A stretch of 33,282 nucleotides of DNA. Origin: Elusimicrobia bacterium GWB2_63_16 (GTDB taxonomy: Bacteria; Elusimicrobiota; Elusimicrobia; Elusimicrobiales; UBA9959). Each line of letters begins with the position of its first letter. Position 1 is the stretch's first letter. The translations under genes and the position numbers were made by a program. This document shows, piece after piece, positions 9,288-15,319 of this stretch. A model generated the notes under the pieces. It saw only the letters and a program-made list of their open reading frames with translations. It had not been told where the DNA came from and did not search any database. Location of the stretch: contig MGTZ01000058.1 of assembly GCA_001799715.1 (NCBI GenBank), positions 15,922 through 49,203 on the forward strand, read 5' to 3'.

Positions 9288-9336
9288 AAATCCTCCGTAA
9301 AAGTCGCAATGGCGCTGCCCGCCTTATAATATATAT

Positions 9337-9366
9337 ATCATACAAATTATGCCGGACGGCTGAAAA
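9337..9366 (-). promoter_or_regulatory. Candidate ftcD-proximal promoter
   Basis: On the minus strand TTTTCA (9366-9361) and TATGAT (9342-9337) are separated by 18 bp and lie about 50 bp before the ftcD start, downstream of the terminator hairpin at 9377-9407. The surrounding DNA is unusually AT-rich for this genome (a run of alternating A and T). This would let ftcD be transcribed independently of the upstream consensus promoter. The match is partial (4/6 and 5/6). Confidence 0.45.
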
Positions 9367-9370
9367 GGCC

Positions 9371-9455
9371 GGAAAAAGCGATAACCCCCTTTTGGGGGGT
9401 TATCGCTCTCCCTTGTGTCGGGGAGTTCACAGTTGGAGGCCGCTATACGGCGTCC
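9371..9455 (-). ncRNA. Candidate ~85-nt small RNA or terminated ftcD leader
   Basis: Transcription from the consensus promoter at 9462-9489 should begin near 9455 and stop at the perfect terminator ending near 9371. The roughly 85-nt RNA would have three hairpins in a row. The first is GCCG/CGGC (9439-9451). The second is a CTCCC/GGGAG stem (9408-9412 with 9421-9425), directly abutting the third, the 13-bp terminator stem (9377-9407). No open reading frame with a ribosome site is visible in it. It matches no RNA family I recognise; the tetrahydrofolate riboswitch consensus was considered and not seen. It could be a free small RNA or an attenuator controlling ftcD. Confidence 0.45.
9373..9407 (-). 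terminator. Intrinsic terminator (13-bp perfect stem), minus strand
   Basis: Left arm 9377-9389 and right arm 9395-9407 are perfectly complementary over 13 bp with a 5-nt loop; the arms read AGCGATAACCCCC and GGGGGTTATCGCT. On the minus strand the stem is followed by a run of T (9376-9373), giving a rho-independent terminator; the plus side has no T run. It would end transcripts from the five-gene cluster whose last stop codon is at 9486. It also lies inside the leader of any RNA made from the consensus promoter at 9462-9489. Confidence 0.85.
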
Positions 9456-9461
9456 ACGTAT

Positions 9462-9489
9462 ATTATAGCAGATAGTATTGACTTGTCAA
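9462..9489 (-). promoter_or_regulatory. Consensus sigma70 promoter
   Basis: On the minus strand a perfect TTGACA (9489-9484) and a perfect TATAAT (9467-9462) are separated by 16 bp. The -35 box overlaps the stop codon of the upstream outer-membrane-protein gene. It is the best promoter match in the window. Confidence 0.8.
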
Positions 9490-10142
9490 GGGGCCGGCAA
9501 GGGGGTCTTTTTATTCCTCCAGACCCCGTACTGCAGCGTGAAAGTGAAATTCACGCTGTCCGCCGACCCCAGGTCCAGGCTGGCGCCGTTCATGTTGAAG
9601 ATCTTATGCCAGCGCAGGTCCAGGCCGCCCGTGGTGCCGAACCAGAAAGGGAAACCCATCCCCCCGCCGAAGTTCAGCCCGCCGCTGGAACCCGAATCAG
9701 AGGCGTACCGTATCCCTCCCGCCGTGTAGGCGGGGCTGCTCCACTGGTAGACCCCGGCGCCCAGTATGCCGTAAAAGACCTTGTTCCCCTCCGGGTAGGA
9801 GGCCCGCACGAAAGGCGTCAGCGAGAAAATTTTCAGAGTAAGCCCCTCCGAAGAGTTGTTGGCGTAACCGCCGGCGTAGGCGGCCTCGGCCCCGTAGCTC
9901 AGGAACTCGTCCACCCGCCGTGAGGCGGAAACCACGAAAGTTCTGGAAGTCTTGAAGCCGCCGTCGCCGTCGCCCCAGTGGCCGCCCACCGGCCTGCTCC
10001 AGCCCGTGCCGGCCGACAGATAGCCGGCCAGGTAGCGCGACGGCTCGGGCAGGTCGCCCAGGTCCGGCAGGTCGGGCAGCACCTGCGCGCCCGCGGGCCC
10101 GGCCAGGCAGGCCAGCAGCAGCGCCGCGGCGGCCAGGCGCAT
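9486..10142 (-). CDS. Small outer-membrane beta-barrel-like protein, function unknown
   Basis: 218 residues. The start chosen is the ATG at 10142, which overlaps the stop of the epimerase gene (TGATG) and gives a clear signal peptide: MRLAAAALLLACLAGPAGAQ, cleavage after about residue 19. A much longer in-frame extension upstream exists but only reads through the epimerase in another frame. The mature protein starts with a Pro/Asp-rich stretch. It continues as Gly/Ser/aromatic-rich alternating strands (for example LAGYLSAGTGWSRP and FTFTLQYGVWRNKK), which suggests an eight-stranded porin-like or OmpW-like barrel. No family is recognised. Last gene of the five-gene envelope cluster; a strong terminator lies about 80 bp downstream. 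Confidence 0.8.
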   Translation of the reverse strand: MRLAAAALLLACLAGPAGAQVLPDLPDLGDLPEPSRYLAGYLSAGTGWSRPVGGHWGDGDGGFKTSRTFVVSASRRVDEFLSYGAEAAYAGGYANNSSEGLTLKIFSLTPFVRASYPEGNKVFYGILGAGVYQWSSPAYTAGGIRYASDSGSSGGLNFGGGMGFPFWFGTTGGLDLRWHKIFNMNGASLDLGSADSVNFTFTLQYGVWRNKKTPLPAP

Positions 10143-11218
10143 CAGCGGGGCTCCACGCCGATGCCCGCCCGCACGCGGTCCAGCGAGTACACCCCGTCGC
10201 GGGAAAGGAAGGAGGGCCGGCTCAGGCCGCTGTCCTTGATGAAGAAAGGGGTGTCGAGGTCCATGAAATCGAAACCGCCCAGGCCGGCGGCGAACTGCGC
10301 GGCGGCGCAGGAGGCCAGCTCGCTCTCCACCATCTCGCCCATCATCAGCTTTATGCCTTTGGCGCGGGCCAGGGCCCAGACCTCGCGGGCGCGCAGGAAG
10401 CCGAGCTTGGTGAGCTTGATATTGACGGCCGTGACCGCGTTGCGGCGGATCAGCTCGAAGACGTCGTCGAGGGAATAGGCGGACTCGTCGGCGCAGACCG
10501 GCATGGGCAGCCGCCGCGAGAGGTAGGCCAGCCCGTCGAAGTCGTCCTTCTTCACCGGCTGCTCCACCACCTCGGGCGTGATGCCGCGCCGCATCAGTCC
10601 CCGGACGAACTTCTCGGCCTCTTTGGCGGAGTAGGCGCAGTTGGCGTCCAGGTAGACGGCGCAGCCCGGGGCGGCCCGGCGCACGGCCTCGAGCCGCCGG
10701 TAGTCCTCGTCCATATCCACGCCGGTCTTGATCTTGAAGATACGGAAGCCGCGGGCCCGCATTTTTTTGGTGAAATCGTAGGCCGCGCCGGCGCCGCCTA
10801 TCACCACGGTCACGTCGGTCTTCACCGCGGGCACTCGCCCGCCGAAGAATTTCCACAGCGAGATGCCCTGCAGCCTGCAGGCCAGGTCCAGCACGGCCAT
10901 CTCGGCGGCGGCCAGCGCGGCCCGGTTGCCCTCCAGCAGGCGCTCCAGCCGGCAGAGGGCTCCCAGGTAATCGGAGACGTCCAGGCCCGTCAGCAGTTCC
11001 CCCGCCTTGGCCAGGCTGCGCATCGTCTTCTCCCGGGTCTCGCCGGTGATATGGGTGGCGATGGCGGCCTCGCCGTAGCCCTTCACCCCGCCGGCGGCCT
11101 CCAGCGTGAACAGGGCGTTCGTCATGCTCTTGTGGCTGCCGCTGGCGATGGTGAACGGCGTGAACAGCTCCGCGTCCAGCTTCCTGACGGAATATTTTTT
11201 TATCAGCGAGTCTTTCAT
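10142..11218 (-). CDS. Dipeptide epimerase (L-Ala-D/L-Glu type), enolase superfamily
   Basis: 358 residues from the ATG at 11218, which overlaps the previous stop (ATGA). Enolase-superfamily catalytic residues are in place: K162 and K164 in FKIKTG, metal ligands D191 (YLDANCAY), E219 (VVEQPV) and D244 (CADESAY), and the second base K268 (NIKLTKLG). Near the C-terminus D320-L-D322 (FDFMDLDTPFF) matches the DxD motif that holds the dipeptide amino group in L-Ala-D/L-Glu epimerases. The enzyme epimerises murein-derived dipeptides so they can be degraded, a step of peptidoglycan recycling. Other dipeptide specificities exist in this family and cannot be excluded. Its position behind a WecA-like transferase ties it to envelope metabolism. 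Confidence 0.9.
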   Translation of the reverse strand: MKDSLIKKYSVRKLDAELFTPFTIASGSHKSMTNALFTLEAAGGVKGYGEAAIATHITGETREKTMRSLAKAGELLTGLDVSDYLGALCRLERLLEGNRAALAAAEMAVLDLACRLQGISLWKFFGGRVPAVKTDVTVVIGGAGAAYDFTKKMRARGFRIFKIKTGVDMDEDYRRLEAVRRAAPGCAVYLDANCAYSAKEAEKFVRGLMRRGITPEVVEQPVKKDDFDGLAYLSRRLPMPVCADESAYSLDDVFELIRRNAVTAVNIKLTKLGFLRAREVWALARAKGIKLMMGEMVESELASCAAAQFAAGLGGFDFMDLDTPFFIKDSGLSRPSFLSRDGVYSLDRVRAGIGVEPR

Positions 11219-12357
11219 GATCTCTCCCCGGTGGTGATCTCCCTGCCCAGCAGCATCAGCACGACGACTATCAAAAATATCAGCACGCTCTGCGCCAGCA
11301 GCAGCCAGGTGCCCGCCGTGGAGGCGGTGTGGCGTATAGTCCAGGCACCCAGGCCCAGACAGATATTGAGCAGCACGATGAACCCCACGGTCTGCGGCAC
11401 GCCCAGCCCCAGCTTCATCAGCCGGTGGTGGAAATGGTCCTTGCCCGCGTACTCCAGCCACTCGCGCACGCCGCGCACGCTGCCGTTGCGTACGCGCGAC
11501 ACGGTGGTATAGATGATGTCGAAGATCGGTATGCCCAGCACCAGCAGCGGCGTCGAGAAAGCCACGGCGGGATTGTCGGTGGCCCAGCTGCCGTACAGCG
11601 CGAGGCACCCCAGGATGAAGCCGATGAAGGTGGAGCCGGAGTCGCCCAGGAAGACGCGAGCAGGCTGCCAGTTCATGCGCAGGAAGCCGGCGCAGGCCCC
11701 GGCCAGCGCGGCCGAGACGAAGGCCAGCGGGTACTGGCTGGAGTTCCACCCTATGCCCAGGAAGAGCAGGGCGCAGACTGCGCCCATCGCCGAGGCGAGG
11801 CCGTCGATGCCGTCCATGAAATTGAAGGCGTTGACGATGCCCACCAGCCAGATCACGGAAAGCGCGGTAGACAGAACCTGGCCCAGCGGCATCTTCAGCG
11901 GGAAGCTGAGCTGCAGGCCGAAGAAGGTCACCGTCAGGGCGGCTACCGTCTGCCAGAACAGGCGGGTGCGGGCCGACAGCCCCTTCCAGTCGTCGAAGAA
12001 GCCAAGCACGAAGATGATGGTGCCGCCGAGCATTATCCCGTGGACCTCGCGGGAGAACTGCTGGTTGCGCAGCAGCGCGGCCATGAAGGCCAGGTACACC
12101 GCCAGGCCGCCTATGCGGGGCACCGGCTCCGTGTGCACCTTCCGCTCCGACGGGTAATCGATGGCGCCAATGCGCGCGGCCAGCCAGGCGCTGGCCGGGG
12201 CCAGCAGGAAGACGGCCGACATGGAGATCAGGAAGAGGTAGGACCAGCGCAGCCCCTCGGTCCAGGTCCACGCCGAGAAACCGCCGGGCGGCAGCAGCGC
12301 CAGCAGCGCCACGAGCACGGCCAAAGAGAAGAAACCGCCCTGGCGTTTTATAGTCAC
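11215..12357 (-). CDS. Polyprenyl-phosphate sugar-1-phosphate transferase (WecA/TagO/MraY family)
   Basis: 380 residues with about eleven predicted membrane helices. Family motifs: D122-D123 in GFFDDWKGL (metal and polyprenyl phosphate), NAFNFMDGIDGLA (D182, D185), FLGDSGS (D239), and the C-terminal cytoplasmic KDHFHHRL histidine motif (H308, H310, H311). This histidine motif is typical of WecA/TagO rather than MraY, so the likely reaction is transfer of GlcNAc-1-P or a related sugar phosphate from UDP-sugar to undecaprenyl phosphate, the first membrane step of a surface polysaccharide. It starts at GTG after GGGAGG with 8-nt spacing. The sugar cannot be told from sequence. The next-door LmbE-type deacetylase could act on the same sugar. 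Confidence 0.92.
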   Translation of the reverse strand: MTIKRQGGFFSLAVLVALLALLPPGGFSAWTWTEGLRWSYLFLISMSAVFLLAPASAWLAARIGAIDYPSERKVHTEPVPRIGGLAVYLAFMAALLRNQQFSREVHGIMLGGTIIFVLGFFDDWKGLSARTRLFWQTVAALTVTFFGLQLSFPLKMPLGQVLSTALSVIWLVGIVNAFNFMDGIDGLASAMGAVCALLFLGIGWNSSQYPLAFVSAALAGACAGFLRMNWQPARVFLGDSGSTFIGFILGCLALYGSWATDNPAVAFSTPLLVLGIPIFDIIYTTVSRVRNGSVRGVREWLEYAGKDHFHHRLMKLGLGVPQTVGFIVLLNICLGLGAWTIRHTASTAGTWLLLAQSVLIFLIVVVLMLLGREITTGERS

Positions 12358-12391
12358 GCGGGCAGCCTCCCTATGGCCATAACTTTGCGGT

Positions 12392-13018
12392 TCATTTGCA
12401 GCCGATGAGGTAATCCAGCAGCAGGCGCCGCGGGATGAAGCCCTCGGCGTATTTCACCCTGTCCTGGTAGCCGCGGAACATGGCCGCGGCCTTGGCGCTC
12501 TCCACGATGGAGAGGTTCTTGACCCTGGTCTTGAACACCTGCGAGCGGTGGCACTTGAGCAGCGCCACCTTGCGGCTGATCACCGCGCCGATGTCCACGA
12601 AGACGCCCGGCGTGAAATCCATGGTGGTAGGCACCTCGTAGAAGACGAGGTTCTTGACGTAGCGGGCGGCGGTCTCCACCGCCTGAGAGACGCTGCGATG
12701 GTCCTGATGCGTGTCCGCCCCGTAGTTCACCAGGACCAGGTCCGGTTTCACCGCGTCGATGGTCCGTTCCACGGAGCGGATCAGCTCGCGCGTCAGCGTG
12801 ACGCCGGTGTCCTCGAAGCCGCCCCAGTAAAGCTTGGCCTTCAGCATGGCGGCGGCCCGTTCCTGCTCGGCCAGCCGCACCAGCGGGTCCCCGCCCACCG
12901 AGCCCTTGGTCATCACCAGCAGGCTGATCTTGTGGCCCTCGGCGGCCATTTTCAAAAAAGCGCCGCCGCAGCCGAACTCCAGGTCGTCGGGGTGAGGTCC
13001 TATGCCCAGTATTTTCAT
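12392..13018 (-). CDS. LmbE/PIG-L family N-acetylglucosaminyl deacetylase-like protein
   Basis: 208 residues, compact LmbE/PIG-L fold. The zinc and catalytic motif GPHPDDLEFGCGG is at the N-terminus (H9, D11, D12) and the second metal motif HQDHR holds H104, D106 and H107. Members remove the acetyl group from GlcNAc in glycolipids, bacillithiol or mycothiol precursors, and antibiotics. Here the neighbour 34 bp downstream is a WecA-like transferase, so deacetylation of a lipid-linked or free GlcNAc in a surface glycan is the reasonable guess. A bacillithiol (BshB-type) role is the alternative; no bshA or bshC is in the window. Gap to the upstream ATPase is 8 bp. Confidence 0.9.
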   Translation of the reverse strand: MKILGIGPHPDDLEFGCGGAFLKMAAEGHKISLLVMTKGSVGGDPLVRLAEQERAAAMLKAKLYWGGFEDTGVTLTRELIRSVERTIDAVKPDLVLVNYGADTHQDHRSVSQAVETAARYVKNLVFYEVPTTMDFTPGVFVDIGAVISRKVALLKCHRSQVFKTRVKNLSIVESAKAAAMFRGYQDRVKYAEGFIPRRLLLDYLIGCK

Positions 13019-13026
13019 AATCGCGC

Positions 13027-13824
13027 CTAGCGGCCGCTCTCCGCGCCCTCGGCCACCAGCTCGGCGGTTATGCGCCGCGCGCCGGAGGAGTAGGCCGCCA
13101 GCATGCTCATGTTGGCGATATTGTTGATCCAGCGCGGTATGCCGCCGGAGCGCTCGTAGAGCAGCTCCAGGGCATTCTCGTCGAAAATATTCTCCGTCAG
13201 GCCCGCCACTTCCAGCCGGTGCAGCACGTACTTGCGGGTCTCCTCGAAGTCCAGCGGCTTGAGGTGGTAGCTCAGCGTGATGCGCTGGCTGAACTGCTTG
13301 TTGGAATCCAGCTTCTCCCTGAGCTCGGGCTGGCCGCTCAGGAGCAGCGTCAGCATGAAGCGGGTCTCGGTCTGAAAATTGAGCAGCAGGCGCAGTTCCT
13401 CGAAGACGCTCTCGTCGTTGATGAGCTGGGCCTCGTCGATGGCGATGACGACGTGCTTGCCGTCCTGCATGGTGTCGCGCAGGAAGCGCTCTATGCCCAT
13501 CAGCACGTCTTCCTTGGCCTTGGGCACGTTGTAGCCGGTGAAATTGTGCAGGATGATCTTGAGCAGGCCGAGGTCGTCGAGGCGCGGGTTCTGCACCGAG
13601 GAGAACACGTAGCCCTTCTTCTTGAACTCCCGCTCCAGGGCCTTGAGGATCAGCGTCTTGCCGGTGCCGTAGGCGCCGGTGATGACGCCGCAGGCCTTGC
13701 GCTCCTCCACCACGTACGCGAGCCTGGAGAACGCCTCTTCGTGCGCCTCCGACTCAAAGAAGAATTCGGTGTCGGGGGTGTTCTCGAAAGGCAGTTTTTT
13801 CAGACCCCAGTGCTTTTGGTACAT
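13027..13824 (-). CDS. ExeA/GspA-type AAA ATPase
   Basis: 265 residues. It opens with MYQKHWGLKKLPFENTPDTE, the usual start of ExeA-family ATPases. Walker A is GAYGTGKT (about 50-57) and Walker B is HVVIAIDEAQ; a sensor segment LLLSGQPELREKL and the winged C-terminal part GGIPRWINNIANMSM follow. Full ExeA proteins also have a membrane helix and a peptidoglycan-binding domain; this one has neither, so it resembles the short cytoplasmic ATPases found in polysaccharide/exosortase loci and near type II/IV pilus genes. No exosortase or PEP-CTERM protein is visible here. First gene of the envelope cluster. No Shine-Dalgarno; a TATAAT sits 6 nt before the ATG (separate entry). Confidence 0.9.
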   Translation of the reverse strand: MYQKHWGLKKLPFENTPDTEFFFESEAHEEAFSRLAYVVEERKACGVITGAYGTGKTLILKALEREFKKKGYVFSSVQNPRLDDLGLLKIILHNFTGYNVPKAKEDVLMGIERFLRDTMQDGKHVVIAIDEAQLINDESVFEELRLLLNFQTETRFMLTLLLSGQPELREKLDSNKQFSQRITLSYHLKPLDFEETRKYVLHRLEVAGLTENIFDENALELLYERSGGIPRWINNIANMSMLAAYSSGARRITAELVAEGAESGR

Positions 13825-13830
13825 GGAAGA

Positions 13831-13836
13831 ATTATA
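13831..13836 (-). promoter_or_regulatory. -10 box of a probable leaderless promoter for the ATPase gene
   Basis: A perfect TATAAT on the minus strand ends 6 nt before the ATG at 13824, so transcription would start at or next to the start codon. There is no purine-rich ribosome site. A weak -35 (TAGTCA, 4/6, 18-bp spacer) would fall inside the arm of the adjacent inverted repeat. Confidence 0.5.
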
Positions 13837-13843
13837 TATTAAC

Positions 13844-13938
13844 GGGGACGTAGATGACTATATGACTATTTGCCGTGTTATAAAGAGGCGAACGTGCGTC
13901 CGGGAAACCGCAATAGTCATATAGTCATCTACGTCCCC
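13844..13938. repeat. 27-bp perfect inverted repeat with 41-nt centre (REPIN/MITE-like)
   Basis: Arm 13844-13870 (starting GGGGACGTAGATGACTATAT) is perfectly complementary to arm 13912-13938. Two further pairs (GC 13872-13873 with 13910-13911) extend the stem past one bulged T. Each arm also contains a direct TGACTAT doublet. The 41-nt centre has no ORF. The element sits between the amylase terminator and the ATPase promoter and is AT-richer than its surroundings. No clear target-site duplication was found. The GGGGAC outer end resembles the palindromic repeats moved by REP-associated tyrosine (Y1) transposases, but no such transposase is in the window. Confidence 0.75.
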
Positions 13939-13951
13939 TGAATCCTAAAAG

Positions 13952-13974
13952 AAAAAGGCCGCGCTGCCGCGGCC
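13952..13974 (-). terminator. Intrinsic terminator of the amylase gene
   Basis: GGCCGCG (13957-13963) pairs with CGCGGCC (13968-13974) around a 4-nt loop. On the minus strand this is followed by five T (13956-13952) and then another T-rich stretch. It lies about 35 bp after the amylase stop at 14008. Confidence 0.85.
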
Positions 13975-14007
13975 CGCTGCCTGCTTTCGTCCGACATCGC
14001 GCTCCGG

Positions 14008-15258
14008 CTACTTTTGGCGGGTCCAGACCGCGTAGCCGGCGCCTTCGGCGGCCTTGTTCCAGCCCGCCCCGGGGCTCCAGGGGTTGTCGCCGAGTTTCAC
14101 CGCCAGCGCGCCGTCCACGTAGGCCGCGTACAGCCCGCGCTCGGCCCGCGCTATCTTCACGGAACTCGAGGCCGTCACGCCGGCGGCCGAACGGGCCTTG
14201 ATCAGCCCGGTGATCTGCGCCTTCAGGTTCCAGTCGAAGAAATGCGGCCAGTAGACGCAGGGAATGCCGGGATGGGTGAGTATATAGGCGTAGCCGGCCA
14301 GCACTTTATCGGACGGGAAAGGCCAGCCCCGCTCCTGCACTTTGCCGTCGGGGCTGGGGCCGGTATCATGGTTGTCTATGAAAGTCACGGAATTGGCCGG
14401 CCACCAGCCCAGCAGACCCGCGGGCCGCCCGGCGGAGTCGGCCAGGCGCCAGTACTCGCCGGAGAGCACGGCCTGCTGCAGCAGGCCCTTGGTGGTGAAG
14501 TCGAAGACCTTTATTTCGCCGTTGACGGCGTCCATCCAGTCGCAGGCGGCCTGGCGGTGGGCGTCGGGGCGGGCCGGGTCGAAGTCGTCCCAGATCTCGG
14601 CCACCGAGAAGGCGGCGCCGCTGGCGCGGTTATAGGCCAGCATGTAGGCCGGCGAGAAGCCGCGGGCGTAGTCGTAGCGCCAGCCGTCGAAGCCGGGGTT
14701 GTCGCGCAGCGAGTTCAGCCACCTGGTCACCGACTCGCGCACGTAAGGCTTGGTATGGTCTATGTCGCGGGCGGCGTGAAAGCCCTTGCCCGTATCGCGC
14801 GCGCCCTGGCCCTTGCCCCATTCGTCGTCGGAACAGACCGAGTCCGGCCCCCAGGCCGGGGCCGCGAAATCCGCCCAGTCGTCCACGCCCACGCGGTGGT
14901 TGACCACGATGTCGGCTATCACGCGGATGCCGGAGCCGTGCAGCGCCTTCACGGCGGCCGCGAGCTGCGCCGCGGTGCCGTAACCGGAATCCAGCACTTC
15001 CAGCCGCCGGGGCATATAGCCCTCGGGGGCCAGCGAATCGGAAGGGGGCGGCAGCCAGACCAGATCTATGCCCGCGGCGGACAGCTCGGCCGCGCGGTAC
15101 CTTACTTCCCCCCACCACGGGGATTTTTTCCAGGAGGTCCAGTGGAAGCCCTGCATCATGACGGTAGCGTCGCCGCCGGAGGCGGCAAAAAGGCGGCCCT
15201 CCGGCCGCGAGGGCAGGACGGACAAAAAGAGTACGGCCGCGAAGGCTATCTTTCGCAC
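14008..15258 (-). CDS. Secreted GH13 alpha-amylase of plant type (GH13_6-like)
   Basis: 416 residues from a GTG, with a signal peptide (FAAVLFLSVLP core, cleavage near residue 26). The GH13 barrel motifs are complete: region I DIVVNH (D116-H121), region II GWRYDYARG with nucleophile D196, region III VAEIWDD with acid/base E221, region IV FIDNHDT with D298. Several stretches read like cereal alpha-amylases: MMQGFHWTSWKK, AAGIDLVWLPPPSDSLAPEG, YGTAAQLAAAVKALHGSGIR. The short C-terminal beta domain ending GAGYAVWTRQK also matches that type, and total length agrees with plant AMY (about 410-430). It would cut alpha-1,4 glucan outside the cytoplasm. It stands alone: its own promoter (15265-15292) and terminator (13952-13974), with no sugar transporter nearby. 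Confidence 0.93.
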   Translation of the reverse strand: MRKIAFAAVLFLSVLPSRPEGRLFAASGGDATVMMQGFHWTSWKKSPWWGEVRYRAAELSAAGIDLVWLPPPSDSLAPEGYMPRRLEVLDSGYGTAAQLAAAVKALHGSGIRVIADIVVNHRVGVDDWADFAAPAWGPDSVCSDDEWGKGQGARDTGKGFHAARDIDHTKPYVRESVTRWLNSLRDNPGFDGWRYDYARGFSPAYMLAYNRASGAAFSVAEIWDDFDPARPDAHRQAACDWMDAVNGEIKVFDFTTKGLLQQAVLSGEYWRLADSAGRPAGLLGWWPANSVTFIDNHDTGPSPDGKVQERGWPFPSDKVLAGYAYILTHPGIPCVYWPHFFDWNLKAQITGLIKARSAAGVTASSSVKIARAERGLYAAYVDGALAVKLGDNPWSPGAGWNKAAEGAGYAVWTRQK

Positions 15259-15264
15259 ACTTAT

Positions 15265-15292
15265 TTTTTAGCAGATTATAAGGCCCTGTCAA
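15265..15292 (-). promoter_or_regulatory. Probable leaderless promoter of the amylase gene
   Basis: On the minus strand a perfect TTGACA (15292-15287) is followed after 16 bp by TAAAAA (15270-15265), and exactly 6 nt later comes the GTG start at 15258. No ribosome site is present. The -35 lies in the centre of a GGCCCT/AGGGCC dyad (15282-15297) that could be an operator or a weak end signal for mcsB. A separate TATAAT at 15280-15275 is too close to this -35 to pair with it. Confidence 0.55.
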
Positions 15293-15319
15293 GGGCCCAA
15301 CGGGAGGTACCGGCCGGGC

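Noticed and set aside
9371-9455. Tetrahydrofolate riboswitch upstream of ftcD
   Set aside because: The folate gene makes it tempting, but the conserved core of that riboswitch is not present; only simple hairpins are seen.
10143-10856. N-terminal extension of the outer-membrane protein reading frame up to 10856
   Set aside because: It overlaps the epimerase in another frame with Arg/Gly-rich nonsense; the ATG at 10142 gives a clean signal peptide and a coupled overlap.
15282-15297. GGCCCT/AGGGCC dyad as the terminator of the mcsB operon
   Set aside because: There is no T run after it on the minus strand, and its loop holds the TTGACA that fits the amylase promoter; left as a possible operator.
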